Shown here piece by piece: positions 37,419-45,525 of a stretch of 64,000 bases of DNA. A program made the position numbers and the translations under genes. The stretch is from CAZWSX01 sp964636985 (GTDB lineage: Bacteria > Planctomycetota > Planctomycetia > Pirellulales > Pirellulaceae). The notes below the pieces were generated by a model that was not told the origin of the DNA, did not search any database, and worked only from the letters and a program-made list of their open reading frames with translations. Within the stretch, counting starts at the first letter, position 1. Each line of letters starts with the position of its first letter. The stretch lies in the NCBI GenBank assembly GCA_964636985.1, contig CAZWSX010000005.1, forward strand, positions 124,001 through 188,000, read 5' to 3'.

Positions 37419-37784
37419 ATGTCGAAAGTACTCGCCGATGATCTCGCCTCTTTATCCGTTCAGGATGTTTCCCGCCTGCACTGGCTGCCCGGCCACTCCT
37501 GGACCGCCACGTGGGACGACGGATCGACTGTCCGCCTTGGCTTGTCGAGCAATGGGCAATTGTTGAGTGTGAGTTACGTTTACGACTGCCGTGGGGTCAG
37601 TCTACGAATTCCCATCACCTCTTCCCGTTGCCGAACTGGCCCTCGCCGCAAGTGGTTTTTGTGCCCGTTGGAACTGCTTGGCGTGCCCTGTAAACGACGC
37701 GTGGGCATACTGTTCTTGAAATGGGGTGTGTTCGGTTGTCGACGATGCCATCGGCTGAAATACCACTCACAACCGGCGAAATGA
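37419..37784 (+). CDS. hypothetical protein with zinc-ribbon-like cysteines
   Basis: The 121-residue frame contains WFLCPLELLGVPCKRRVGILFL and, 20 residues later, GCRRCHRLKYHSQ. This pattern (two cysteine pairs and a CRRCH..L.Y block) resembles a short zinc-ribbon family found in many bacteria (CGRRV..LY...FGCRHC..L.Y), though the first pair is imperfect. Function is unknown. Such genes are often found in mobile or accessory DNA. Confidence 0.55.
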   Translation: MSKVLADDLASLSVQDVSRLHWLPGHSWTATWDDGSTVRLGLSSNGQLLSVSYVYDCRGVSLRIPITSSRCRTGPRRKWFLCPLELLGVPCKRRVGILFLKWGVFGCRRCHRLKYHSQPAK

Positions 37785-38107
37785 GGCCGGTTTATGCAAC
37801 AAGAGGACAACCAATCGAGCGACACCCGCCAGAGGGTGCCCTTCATGCCATAAAGACGGCGGGCAAGCTTCGCCATCACAAAAACCCTCTCTCCCCTCCT
37901 GAAGAATTACGACTCCGCAAGTCTACGTCGCGTGGACGATTTGCGCTTGGCACCATCATCGCGTGACGCGATATGAGACATCGGCCTTAGCTAAGACGGC
38001 AATTGCTTATGTAGGAACGAACCAATAGGCTGGCGCTAGCGCTCGTCGGTCAGACACATGCGCCGCGAATCGTGGCGATCGCCATATAGCCGGAAATGAG
38101 GTAACGC
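37785..38107. other. 323-base region without a gene
   Basis: No convincing gene, repeat or leader element was found here. Short frames overlap the downstream histidine kinase or look random. Confidence 0.4.
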
Positions 38108-39289
38108 ATGCGGCTCGCCGATTTCATCGCGGAGAATATCGAACCGATTCTTTTGGAGTGGGACGCGTTCGCTCGCAGCACGGCTCCCGGAGAAAGAATG
38201 GACGCGTTGGCTTTGCGCGACCATGCCGACGGAATTCTCCTCGCCACTGTGGCAGATATGCGATCTGCCCAAAGTTCCGCCGAGCGTCGGGCTCGATCTC
38301 AGGGACATCGCCGCGACGGGGTCGATGCGCCCCTGAACGGCGCATCGGAGCAGCACGCCATTGGCCGATTGGGTTCGGGTTTTGATTTGATGGAACTCGT
38401 TTCAGAGTATCGCGCGTTGCGCGCGAGTGTGCTGCGACTATGGCACGAGAGTGGACCTCCAACCCACGATGCCGACGTTGACGATGTGACCCGTTTCAAC
38501 GAGTCCCTCGATCAATCGCTTTCCAAGGCGGTCAGCAGCTACACCAGGCGCGTCGACCAATCCCGCGACCTCTTTCTCGCGATCCTCAGCCACGACCTTC
38601 GCAATCCCCTGAACTCCATCGCGATGTCGGCCTCGCTGCTTCCGCACTTGCTACAGTCCGACCAAGTGAGCGAGATGGCTTCGCAGATCACTACCGACGC
38701 CGGAGTAATGGGAAGGATGATCAGGGACCTACTCGACTACACGCGGACAAGGTTGGGCGCGGGAATGCCGGTGTCCCCAGCGCCCCTGGATTTGAGTGTC
38801 CTAGGCCAAGAATTGTACGACGAATTTCGCACGGCTCACCCAAAACGGAAGATTCACTTCCACTCAGAGGGCGATTTACGTGGAAACTGGGACGCAGATC
38901 GTCTCCGGCAGGCGATTTCTAATTTGTTGGGCAACGCCATCCAACACAGCCCCGAAACCGCGTCAGTCAAGTTGAAGCTAAGTGGGGACACGCATCAGGT
39001 CGTTTTAGTGGTGCACAACGGCGGCCCACCGATTCCGCCTGGGGAACTGGCAAAAATCTTTAATCCGCTTGTGCGGGGTTCCAGTGCCGAACATCCCAAG
39101 GCGAACCGCCCGGGAAGCATTGGACTCGGGCTTTACATCGCGCGAGCAATCGCCGAATCGCACGGTGGCTCGATCGACGTGACGTCTTCTGAAGAAGAAG
39201 GCACGGCCTTCACGATGCGTCTTCCGCGTGAGTATGTCGTCCACTCGGGAAAACCTATTTTGGACGAAGCGGACGTTCAATCGATGTGA
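38108..39289 (+). CDS. sensor histidine kinase with RsbRD-type N-terminal domain
   Basis: The 393-residue cytoplasmic kinase begins with an RsbRD-like helical domain (about residues 1-150, starting MRLADFIAENIEPILLEWDAFA). The H-box is FLAILSHDLRNPLNSIAMSA (about 155-175) with the phosphoacceptor histidine. The HATPase domain has the N-box NLLGNAIQHSP, the G1 region VVHNGGPPIP and a GLGLYIARAIAESHGG G2 box. The RsbRD domain is linked to stress-response regulators. No response regulator with a good phosphoacceptor is adjacent; the pseudo-receiver at 40.5-41.1 kb is the nearest receiver-like protein. It reads away from the GlsB gene. Confidence 0.9.
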   Translation: MRLADFIAENIEPILLEWDAFARSTAPGERMDALALRDHADGILLATVADMRSAQSSAERRARSQGHRRDGVDAPLNGASEQHAIGRLGSGFDLMELVSEYRALRASVLRLWHESGPPTHDADVDDVTRFNESLDQSLSKAVSSYTRRVDQSRDLFLAILSHDLRNPLNSIAMSASLLPHLLQSDQVSEMASQITTDAGVMGRMIRDLLDYTRTRLGAGMPVSPAPLDLSVLGQELYDEFRTAHPKRKIHFHSEGDLRGNWDADRLRQAISNLLGNAIQHSPETASVKLKLSGDTHQVVLVVHNGGPPIPPGELAKIFNPLVRGSSAEHPKANRPGSIGLGLYIARAIAESHGGSIDVTSSEEEGTAFTMRLPREYVVHSGKPILDEADVQSM

Positions 39290-39328
39290 TTGAGACCATC
39301 GCGAGGCTGCACCTAAGATGCGAGATCT

Positions 39329-39586
39329 TCAGAACTCGGCGCGCAACGCAAAACTTCGATAGCAGAGCAATACTCCTAGCGACACAGCGATTGCCAAAAG
39401 CAACGCCCGAAAATCAATGACCCCTGGGCTTGGACCGAGTAGAAGGCCAATTCCGCCGCCAATAATCGCTCCTCCAACGCCAAGCGGAATTGCGATCGCC
39501 AGGCCACCCGCCCTAGGGCCGGGCATGACCCACCTTGCCATACTGCCTGCCACAACGCCGAACGCTATCCACAAAAGTACTCCCAT
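39329..39586 (-). CDS. GlsB/YeaQ/YmgE-family small membrane protein
   Basis: The 85-residue protein has three hydrophobic helices: WIAFGVVAGSMARWVMPG at the start, a glycine-rich second helix (GVGGAIIGGGIGLLLG), and a third near the C-terminus. These match the transglycosylase-associated/GlsB stress-membrane protein family. It probably sits in the inner membrane; the name comes from association, and no enzyme activity has been shown. Leader element copy C lies about 145 bases upstream, which puts this gene under the same control as the other element-led units. Confidence 0.88.
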   Translation of the reverse strand: MGVLLWIAFGVVAGSMARWVMPGPRAGGLAIAIPLGVGGAIIGGGIGLLLGPSPGVIDFRALLLAIAVSLGVLLCYRSFALRAEF

Positions 39587-39728
39587 AATCGTTTCTCCTA
39601 ATCATCAGAGGGATTTCATTCAAAAATCTGATCGCAATAAATCGGTTTTACGGCTCGGCAATAAAACGAACCGTTGTCGAAACGCCGACGCTGTTGAACT
39701 AAGTCCCGCTATCGCTGCTATACCCACG

Positions 39729-39832
39729 AAAAAGGCCGACGCGGTCGAATCCCCAAATGGGCATTCCACCACGTCGGCCTACTTGGTGCTGAGCCAACCG
39801 ACCTTCGCCGGGGTGCTCCTCGTTGGGTCGTC
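39729..39832 (-). promoter_or_regulatory. structured leader element, copy C
   Basis: Minus strand: ACGACCCAACGAG, a first hairpin closed by GAGC/GCTC, a linker AGCACCAAGT, then AGGCCGACGTGGT paired with ACCGCGTCGGCCT (one mismatch) and a run of five Ts. It heads the GlsB-type gene. Confidence 0.68.
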
Positions 39833-39947
39833 CGAAGTTGTCGATCGCAAGCCTCTATTACGAGGCGCCGCGTTTCGATGTCGTAACCTGTATCTCTCAC
39901 AAGCATTTTTGTCGCCGAGGTGACGGCGCAAAGGCATTTGCTGCTGG

Positions 39948-40487
39948 CTATCGATTCACGCCCGCATTGATTCGGGAGTGGTCGTCGATTGGAGGTGCCA
40001 GAAGTGCCGCGTTGGGTACATCAATTCCAAGTGCTGTTGCGAGCGCCATTTGATGGTCTTGCTCTTGAACCAGGATGCCTCGAATATGTTCGGCGATCGC
40101 GTACTCGCCGAGAGCTTCGCACTGTCTCACGCGTTGACGGTAGTGATAAATGGTCTCTGTTTCCGCGGTTAAATCGAATCGGATCATGTCGTCGGCGACC
40201 GTTGAGGTATTCACGGGATTGGGCTTTGTCGTGGGCATACCGCCGAGATAGTCAATCTGTTCCGCCAACAACAGGGCGTGCGCTAGCTCTTCTACGGCGT
40301 GTTTTTCCAATTCCGCCGCGATGGTCATGTACTGCGGCCCTTTGATCACCTTGGAATACACAACGTACGAAATGATCGCTTGATACTCCCGGGCCAAGTC
40401 TTCGTTGAGAAGCTGAACAAGCCCGGTTCGATCGACGCGAGGCGAGCCCACCGCCTCCAATAAGTGGTTTTCCATGTCATTATTCAT
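39948..40487 (-). CDS. ferritin-like (bacterioferritin-type) protein
   Basis: The 179-residue protein is an all-helical four-helix bundle of the ferritin-like superfamily. Glutamate/histidine pairs in LNEDLAREYQAII (helix 1), AAELEKHAVEELAHALLLAEQI (helix 2) and ILVQEQDHQMALA (helix 4) are the expected di-iron ligands. It probably stores iron or scavenges peroxide. It starts 48 bases downstream of the pseudo-receiver gene in the same direction, so both are likely one operon led by leader element copy D. Confidence 0.85.
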   Translation of the reverse strand: MNNDMENHLLEAVGSPRVDRTGLVQLLNEDLAREYQAIISYVVYSKVIKGPQYMTIAAELEKHAVEELAHALLLAEQIDYLGGMPTTKPNPVNTSTVADDMIRFDLTAETETIYHYRQRVRQCEALGEYAIAEHIRGILVQEQDHQMALATALGIDVPNAALLAPPIDDHSRINAGVNR

Positions 40488-40534
40488 CTTTCAGAACCCC
40501 TTTCTTAGGAAAACGCAACGAAACGGAATGCGAA

Positions 40535-41128
40535 TCAACTTCTCCGCGGGTCTTCGGCCTCAGACGCGCTTGCACTGCGTTTTTCACAGGTCCGAGCGTT
40601 CTTCTCCACCTGCATTCGATGCACTCGATCACATTCCAACATGAGCAGCGTTTCAAGGACCATCATTTTCACAGGTTTGATGAGCAAGAGGTCGACGCCC
40701 GCCTGAACAGAAGCTTCCTTTTGCATTTCATCCGATCGGTACGTCATGCCGATGATAAAACACTCGTCCTTGTGAAAGTCCAGGCGTAGTTGGTGGGCGA
40801 CTTTGAACCTGTCGATGCAAGCCGTGTCCAGGTTAAGCAGGACGACTTGCGGGCGCTGTACGGCCGCACTACCAAGCGCCGACGCACCCTTGTAAGTGGC
40901 GATCGAATCGTGCCCCCAGCAATGGAGTCGCCACGCGATGTCGTCTGCGGATTCCTGATCGCTGTCGGTCACCATGATGCGCAGGCCTTGTCGCCCGACC
41001 ATCAAGCGGAGGTATCTGCCTGTTTTTTCAATTGCGCGCGATGCGGCACTTCGACGCTTTTGTTGACTTTTTAGCGTTTTGTCGTGGTCATCGCCGGTCG
41101 ATCTAGCAGGACTCAAGAGAGCGTTCAC
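40535..41128 (-). CDS. receiver-like protein lacking the phosphoacceptor aspartate
   Basis: Residues 50-170 have a response-regulator receiver pattern: LRIMVTDSDQESADDIAWRL at the start with acidic residues, a central strand VVLLNLDTACIDRF, and LLIKPVKMMVLETLL with the conserved lysine-proline. The position of the phosphorylated aspartate is asparagine (LLN), although an aspartate two residues on could be a substitute. It has no DNA-binding domain and a basic tail, so it is more likely a binding switch than a transcription factor. Start is a GTG at 41128. It is upstream of, and probably co-transcribed with, the ferritin-like gene, below leader element copy D. Confidence 0.72.
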   Translation of the reverse strand: MNALLSPARSTGDDHDKTLKSQQKRRSAASRAIEKTGRYLRLMVGRQGLRIMVTDSDQESADDIAWRLHCWGHDSIATYKGASALGSAAVQRPQVVLLNLDTACIDRFKVAHQLRLDFHKDECFIIGMTYRSDEMQKEASVQAGVDLLLIKPVKMMVLETLLMLECDRVHRMQVEKNARTCEKRSASASEAEDPRRS

Positions 41129-41338
41129 GGGTCCATCCTTGAAGACATGATTTCTGAACAGTTCGTTAACAGACTAAGTATCGAGCGACGGAGCGATTCA
41201 AGTCGAATCGCTCCGAACGTGCGACGATCTTGGCGATCCAATAGCGACCGCCGCAAGTCGTGGACTCGCGGTGCAAATACATAGCACTGTTCGCAAAGAA
41301 TCACTTCGAAACCGAACTCAACGTCCAATCTCGAAACG

Positions 41339-41437
41339 AAAAAAGCCGATGGGTTCGGACTCCTTATCGGAGATCTGAACCCATCGGCTTATTCGGTGAC
41401 GAGCCGTTCCAGATGCGGAACTGCTCTTCGACTTATC
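41339..41437 (-). promoter_or_regulatory. structured leader element, copy D
   Basis: Minus strand: GATAAGTCGAAG, a first hairpin GAGC-A-GTTCC / GGAAC-G-GCTC, the linker GTCACCGAAT, a perfect 14-bp stem AAGCCGATGGGTTC / GAACCCATCGGCTT with further inner pairs, and six Ts. It lies about 210 bases before the pseudo-receiver gene. Confidence 0.75.
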
Positions 41438-41531
41438 ATCCAATTCCCTCTCATCCTACGCCCGAGCGGATTGAATACAAGTGAACGCAAGGGATTAATA
41501 AAAGATTCCGCCACGCCATGCGGAGCTAACG

Positions 41532-41912
41532 TTACGTTTTGCGAAGCTCTCGAAAGTCGGGCGCGCTGTCCAAAGAAAACACGATGATCTCTTCACCAGT
41601 GACGGTGCTCATGTCGTGGTGAAGGCTGACTATTTGAGCGCCCGTGATATCCTTAATTAACGCTTCCAGGGCGGGGCGTGCGATTTCGATCAGTTGTGAG
41701 CGGACTTGCTTCAACAAATCACGCCCCTTGTCGGGTGGCATGGTTTTAACCAAGTGTTGCTCCGCCACGGTGAGCGCACCTTGCAAACGGATCACCAGCA
41801 GGTCCCCCAAAAGATGACTTCGCACGTCCTTGGGGCCGCGGCCCATGTATTCTTGCTTAAACCGGGAGATGCCGTGGCTTATGGCTGCTTCGATTTCACC
41901 GAGTGTCTTCAT
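41532..41912 (-). CDS. MpsC/DUF2294-family protein (copy 2)
   Basis: The 126-residue protein is a DUF2294/MpsC-type protein: a helical start (KTLGEIEAAISHGISRFKQE), then the core LGDLLVIRLQGALTVAEQHL that parallels the other MpsC-like gene at 42597, an RPALEALIKDITG helix and the VSLHHDMSTVTGEEIIVFSL end. MpsC in Staphylococcus belongs to a cation-translocating membrane system, but stand-alone members have no known role. The ATG at 41912 has GGGAGAG 6 bases upstream. A short perfect hairpin (TATCGGCT/AGCCGATA, 8 bp, loop cat) lies about 150 bases upstream in its leader. Confidence 0.78.
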   Translation of the reverse strand: MKTLGEIEAAISHGISRFKQEYMGRGPKDVRSHLLGDLLVIRLQGALTVAEQHLVKTMPPDKGRDLLKQVRSQLIEIARPALEALIKDITGAQIVSLHHDMSTVTGEEIIVFSLDSAPDFRELRKT

Positions 41913-42151
41913 CGCTACTCTCCCGTATTGCCACAAGTGCACAGAATAGGGTGCAGTTGTTTGCTTAGCGTTCATCCATCACAGGCTAGCTCACTCGCCA
42001 AGCATCCGTCAAACCTCCGTTATCAAAGGTGTTCCGACGTCTGGCTCCTGCTGCGCCCTTGTTTATCGGCTATGAGCCGATAGGATTGGTTATGCCTCGA
42101 AAGTCGCGACTTGCGTAATGCGGCGGCGAGTTGTTTTGGTTCGAGGCACTG

Positions 42152-42256
42152 TCGGATTACGAGATAAAGAGCATTCCGCTTCGAGGAAGGCTCGTTAAAT
42201 AGTCGACCGACGTGAGTGCGTGCTTTTAGGCGCGCGATCACGTCGGTCTTTTTTTT
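42152..42256 (+). promoter_or_regulatory. structured leader element, copy E
   Basis: GGATTACGAGATAAAG is followed by the hairpin GAGC-A-TTCC (42169-42177) / GGAA-G-GCTC (42185-42193), the linker GTTAAATAGTC, a perfect 11-bp stem GACCGACGTGA (42205-42215) / TCACGTCGGTC (42238-42248) and eight Ts. It is the cleanest copy and lies 60 bases before the 42316 operon. Confidence 0.8.
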
Positions 42257-42315
42257 GCGCTAGCAGCAAGCGATTCTTCGTTCGCAGAGTCTTCACAAGA
42301 GAGGAGTGTTCGACC

Positions 42316-42567
42316 ATGTCACATCCAGCCGACCCGCAGTTCGACTTGCAGGGCAAGAGCAGCGGAATCTCGAATCACGATCACGATTTGATTCACGAAC
42401 TCAGCCGCCGCCTCGACAGCTTGTGGCGCTACGATCAATACCTCGTCAATGCCGCAGGGCACCCCGACGCCGAAAGGTTTTGGCGTGGGGCCATTGTGCA
42501 GGAACGCGAAAATATCGGCCGCTTGAAGGCAATGATTCGCGATCATGTCCAAAAAGACTGCTTCTAA
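42316..42567 (+). CDS. small hypothetical protein, first gene of the MpsC-peptide-baeRF operon
   Basis: The ATG at 42316 with GAGGAG about 9 bases upstream gives an 83-residue helical protein (HDLIHELSRRLDSLWRYDQY, then DAERFWRGAIVQERENI). It begins just downstream of leader element copy E and is followed after 29 bases by the MpsC gene. I do not recognise the family; the pattern suggests a small helical bundle. Confidence 0.68.
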   Translation: MSHPADPQFDLQGKSSGISNHDHDLIHELSRRLDSLWRYDQYLVNAAGHPDAERFWRGAIVQERENIGRLKAMIRDHVQKDCF

Positions 42568-42596
42568 CGCAACTTGAACGATGGGCGGAGTGAAAC

Positions 42597-43073
42597 ATGA
42601 TGACGGACGCAAATTCGGAGATGGCCCGCGAACTGGCTAGTGCGGCGACCCGGTTCCAATTGCAGCGAACTGGTCACATTCCCACCGCTGCCACCGTGGT
42701 TTTAAGCGACGATACCCTGGTCGTCACGTTGCATGACGCTTTAACTCCGGCGGAAAAGGACTTGTCGCGCACAGCCGAAGGGGCCGCGAAAGTCCAGGAA
42801 TACCATCGAGAACTCTTCGCAAATTCGACCGAAGCGATGCGGCTCGAGATCAAGCGACTCACAGGGCGCGATGTCCGAGAAGCAATGGTGGAGATCGAGC
42901 CAGAAACAGGTGCAGTCGTTCATGTTTTCACGTCGGGCACGATGATTCAGGTGTTCCTTCTATCCAATGGCGCGCTTATGCCGCCATCCGCCGAGGAGCT
43001 AGCGCAGGAAAAAGCCGACGACGACGGCTTTCGCCTGAATCCGAAGGACGAAGATCCGTCGCAATCTGATTAG
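42597..43073 (+). CDS. MpsC/DUF2294-family protein (copy 1)
   Basis: The 158-residue product has the DUF2294 core: MARELASAATRFQLQRTGHI at the start, the beta pair TVVLSDDTLVVTLHDALTPAEKDL, then REAMVEIEPETGAVVHVFTSG. The same core appears in the minus-strand copy at 41532 and in the dead copy at 34838. In Staphylococcus the MpsC protein is part of a cation and bicarbonate transport system; whether that applies here is unknown, since no MpsAB genes are visible. It is the second gene of the operon below element E and is followed by a 39-residue membrane peptide. Confidence 0.82.
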   Translation: MMTDANSEMARELASAATRFQLQRTGHIPTAATVVLSDDTLVVTLHDALTPAEKDLSRTAEGAAKVQEYHRELFANSTEAMRLEIKRLTGRDVREAMVEIEPETGAVVHVFTSGTMIQVFLLSNGALMPPSAEELAQEKADDDGFRLNPKDEDPSQSD

Positions 43074-43089
43074 CACAAGGAAACGGCAA

Positions 43090-43209
43090 ATGCTCAGCGT
43101 TCAGTTAGTGATTGTGGTCCTGATGCTGCTCGTAGCACTTGCCGCATGGAATGACAGCCAAAGCGGGGGCGCTCATCCAGCCACAGTCAAACTATCCCGT
43201 CCAAAGTAA
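43090..43209 (+). CDS. small membrane peptide, 39 residues
   Basis: An ATG at 43090 with AAGGAAA upstream encodes one transmembrane helix (VQLVIVVLMLLVALAAW) and a short polar tail. It lies 16 bases after the MpsC stop and 19 bases before the baeRF start. The decayed paralogous operon at 34 kb has a hydrophobic peptide in the same place, which supports it. Confidence 0.62.
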   Translation: MLSVQLVIVVLMLLVALAAWNDSQSGGAHPATVKLSRPK

Positions 43210-43228
43210 CTTTCCGGGAGACTCCTTT

Positions 43229-43645
43229 ATGGAACGCAAGGCCGGCGTGTGGATTGATCATTCCCGCGCATTGATCCTGCTGCTCATTGAGCAGCAAGAG
43301 GAGTTGAATCACCTGGAGCGAGAAGGCGACGAAGGAACCCGAACGCTCGCAGGTGATCGAACTCCTCGCACGTACACGCGACACGATTACGTCGCGGAGA
43401 ACCATCTGGAACGCAAACAGGCGAGCCGATACCAGACGTTTTATGACGACGTGATCCGATCGCTTAAGGACATCCAATTGGTGGCTGTGATTGGCCCAGG
43501 TGAGGCCAAAGGCGAATTCGTCAAACGCATCATTGCGACTTGCCCACATGTCCAAATTGGCTCGGTCGCAGCCGCCGACAAAATGACCGAGACCGAGTTT
43601 AAGCGTTACATGCGCGACCAACTTCGCGCAACCGAGGCTCAATAG
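43229..43645 (+). CDS. baeRF/host-attachment-type small protein (copy 2)
   Basis: GGGAG 8 bases before the ATG at 43229 supports this 138-residue start over the longer frame. AGVWIDHSRALILLL, then LERKQASRYQTFYDDV and VIGPGEAKGEFVKRI align along the whole length with the protein at 34122-34529. The fold is of the small baeRF type (bacterial relatives of release factor domain 2), which suggests a link to ribosomes or RNA, but no role is proven. It is the fourth gene of the operon behind leader element E. Confidence 0.78.
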   Translation: MERKAGVWIDHSRALILLLIEQQEELNHLEREGDEGTRTLAGDRTPRTYTRHDYVAENHLERKQASRYQTFYDDVIRSLKDIQLVAVIGPGEAKGEFVKRIIATCPHVQIGSVAAADKMTETEFKRYMRDQLRATEAQ

Positions 43646-43729
43646 TCCGACAACACTTCTCACTTCGCAAGCACTGGACCTCTCTAGTGGCGCGCAAATG
43701 AATTCTCACTTTCTGAACTGGATCTAGAC

Positions 43730-43930
43730 ATGTACCGATGGTTAACGGCCGTTGCCGTAGTTCTCGTGCTGATCGCTGCCGTGGGCGTTTATCGCGGATG
43801 GTTCACGTTATCTCGGAGCAGAGTTCCTTCGCCGGATAACTCGATCAACGTCAACCTCAATATCGATGGCGACAAGATCAAGAAGGACGTCGACTTTACG
43901 CGGGACACGCCAGCAAGCCCAGCCAAGTAA
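43730..43930 (+). CDS. small membrane-anchored hypothetical protein
   Basis: The 66-residue protein has one N-terminal transmembrane helix (AVAVVLVLIAAVGVYRGWF) and a soluble tail with a beta-like repeat (SINVNLNIDGDKIKKDVDF). It is likely anchored in the inner membrane with the tail outside. No family is recognised. It follows the baeRF gene by 84 bases in the same direction. Confidence 0.65.
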   Translation: MYRWLTAVAVVLVLIAAVGVYRGWFTLSRSRVPSPDNSINVNLNIDGDKIKKDVDFTRDTPASPAK

Positions 43931-43999
43931 ATCGGCGAAGTACTCTCGACATTCCTTACATCGTCCCCGAACGCGAATTTCAAAAAATAAGGCAGCTTT

Positions 44000-44287
44000 A
44001 TGCCACTCGGAAAGCTCAAAAAGCTCGTACATCTTTCGCAACAAAAAACGGTCGAAAACGCTTGCTTGGTGCCAAGTCACAACGACAAGGGATACGGCAT
44101 TCTCGTCGGCATCGATGGACGCGAAGTCTACTTTTCACACGAAGTGGTAAGAAGCCGTTTTGGATTCGATGAACTGAGGGTCGGTCAATCCGTTGAATAC
44201 GAACTTGAGGTCGCAACGTACCTTCGAGCGAGTTCCGTCACTATCGCTGAGCCACGGCGTGCCAATGTAGAAAAGCTTGCGGCTTAA
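44000..44287 (+). CDS. cold-shock-domain-like small protein
   Basis: The 95-residue protein has an OB-fold pattern: KGYGILVGIDGREVYFSHEVV, then FDELRVGQSVEYELE. This is the layout of cold-shock proteins (glycine-rich first strands, FxH ligand motif, a loop ending in L..G..V.Y). Several aromatic positions differ, so nucleic acid binding is probable but not certain. It lies in the stress-type cluster, 70 bases after a small membrane protein gene. Confidence 0.7.
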   Translation: MPLGKLKKLVHLSQQKTVENACLVPSHNDKGYGILVGIDGREVYFSHEVVRSRFGFDELRVGQSVEYELEVATYLRASSVTIAEPRRANVEKLAA

Positions 44288-44443
44288 GGAGTGTGGATGC
44301 TCGAAACGCGCATGTCTGCATGTTGCGTCGTTCGTTTCGAAGCCCAGGATGAGCGCTGCACCGCCCTGAACAACAAACACAATACGACGTCGTGCTCGCA
44401 CGACTATCCTTCTACTAAGTTTCCGAAGACTCAGGAGGTTGCC

Positions 44444-44668
44444 GTGAGTGGGAATATCACGACATTCGACGTTTGCAAGAAGTGCGAAGGTACTGGGTCC
44501 ACAGGAGAACATTGCAAAGCCTGCGATGGCACGGGGACGATGACGATCAGTGAAGGATGTGTCGGCAATCAGCTCTGGAGTCTGGCTTGCATACCATGCA
44601 GTGGAAGAGGTCGTGTGTCGGTCATGGAATGCTCCATCTGTGGTGGGACAGGACGTAACGCGATTTAA
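44444..44668 (+). CDS. DnaJ-type zinc-finger protein
   Basis: The GTG at 44444 has AGGAGG about 6 bases upstream, which I prefer to a longer frame. The 74-residue product has four CxxC pairs in CxxCxGxG-like repeats (CKKCEGTG, CKACDGTG, CIPCSGRG, CSICGGTG), the signature of the DnaJ cysteine-rich domain, and no J domain. Such stand-alone domains bind two zinc ions and are thought to aid folding or act as adaptors. It is 157 bases after the cold-shock-like gene. Confidence 0.82.
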   Translation: MSGNITTFDVCKKCEGTGSTGEHCKACDGTGTMTISEGCVGNQLWSLACIPCSGRGRVSVMECSICGGTGRNAI

Positions 44669-44748
44669 CCGAAAGTTGAACGAGATCGGCGGAATCACAG
44701 AGGTTGGGCACGGCCGAAAGGCAGGCAAATCCCGCTTCTTTCTCTTAT

Positions 44749-45246
44749 TCATTCCACGGGCTGTTGCATTTCGTTTGCCGCAACCGTCACAAACGCCCAT
44801 GCCCATGCAGCTACGAAGTCGGGAACAAACTTAGATTCCAAGTGGGTGCAATGAAGAGGGAACGACGTAACCCAAGGTGCAACCTTTGGCATTCTCGGCA
44901 AGGGCCAGTTTGCGCAAGCGAGGGCGCCGCGGTCTGTGGCGCCAAGGTAGTAGACTTCGAACTGGGTCCAGTATTGCTTGGCCGCGGTCGCCACTAGGCA
45001 CGTAGTGAATATTCCAACAACTCGCGATTCGTGAACCAACGCGCCGTGTGCGCCGTCAAGCCGGCCTTGCTGTGAGCGAGTTGCCGCAACAATCAAGTGA
45101 TATCCAAGCAGCGGCAATAAGTGCCGCCCGTGAGATGCCATGGGTAGGCAGAATTCGAACATCCCAGGGGTGAGATCTTCTTCCCGACTGACGAGACGTG
45201 TAGATCCTGCATTTGCCAGATAATGGACGAGTTGATTCTGTTGCAA
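44749..45246 (-). CDS. doubtful hypothetical ORF in an 857-base gap
   Basis: This is the longest frame between 44669 and 45525. It starts with TTG, has no clear ribosome-binding site, and its sequence (alanine-, leucine- and histidine-rich) shows no motif I recognise. It runs against the direction of the surrounding genes. I list it so the region is not left blank; it may be non-coding. Confidence 0.28.
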   Translation of the reverse strand: MQQNQLVHYLANAGSTRLVSREEDLTPGMFEFCLPMASHGRHLLPLLGYHLIVAATRSQQGRLDGAHGALVHESRVVGIFTTCLVATAAKQYWTQFEVYYLGATDRGALACANWPLPRMPKVAPWVTSFPLHCTHLESKFVPDFVAAWAWAFVTVAANEMQQPVE

Positions 45247-45525
45247 GGAAGCACCTCACCGGACCGATATTGGGTGACGAACAACAAATGCGATTATCAC
45301 GCCAAAGAAAATAAGCGGCTAAGAAGAGTTGACTGGTTTTAATGAAACCGTCACGAGCGCAGAGAATGGTCGCTTGTCGGCCGCAATGCGGCGAAACCGA
45401 GCAGCAGGGGCGCGGCCATCCCGTCGCCCGCGCTACCAGCTTTCAATCTCCCTGCTGGCGTGCCCATGCGTTAAGACTTACCATTCAACGGTCTCACTCG
45501 TCTACTTGTACGTGGAGAAGTTGTC

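Noticed and set aside
44135..44806. 223-residue minus-strand frame
   Set aside because: It covers the cold-shock-like and zinc-finger genes on the other strand, which have clear motifs.
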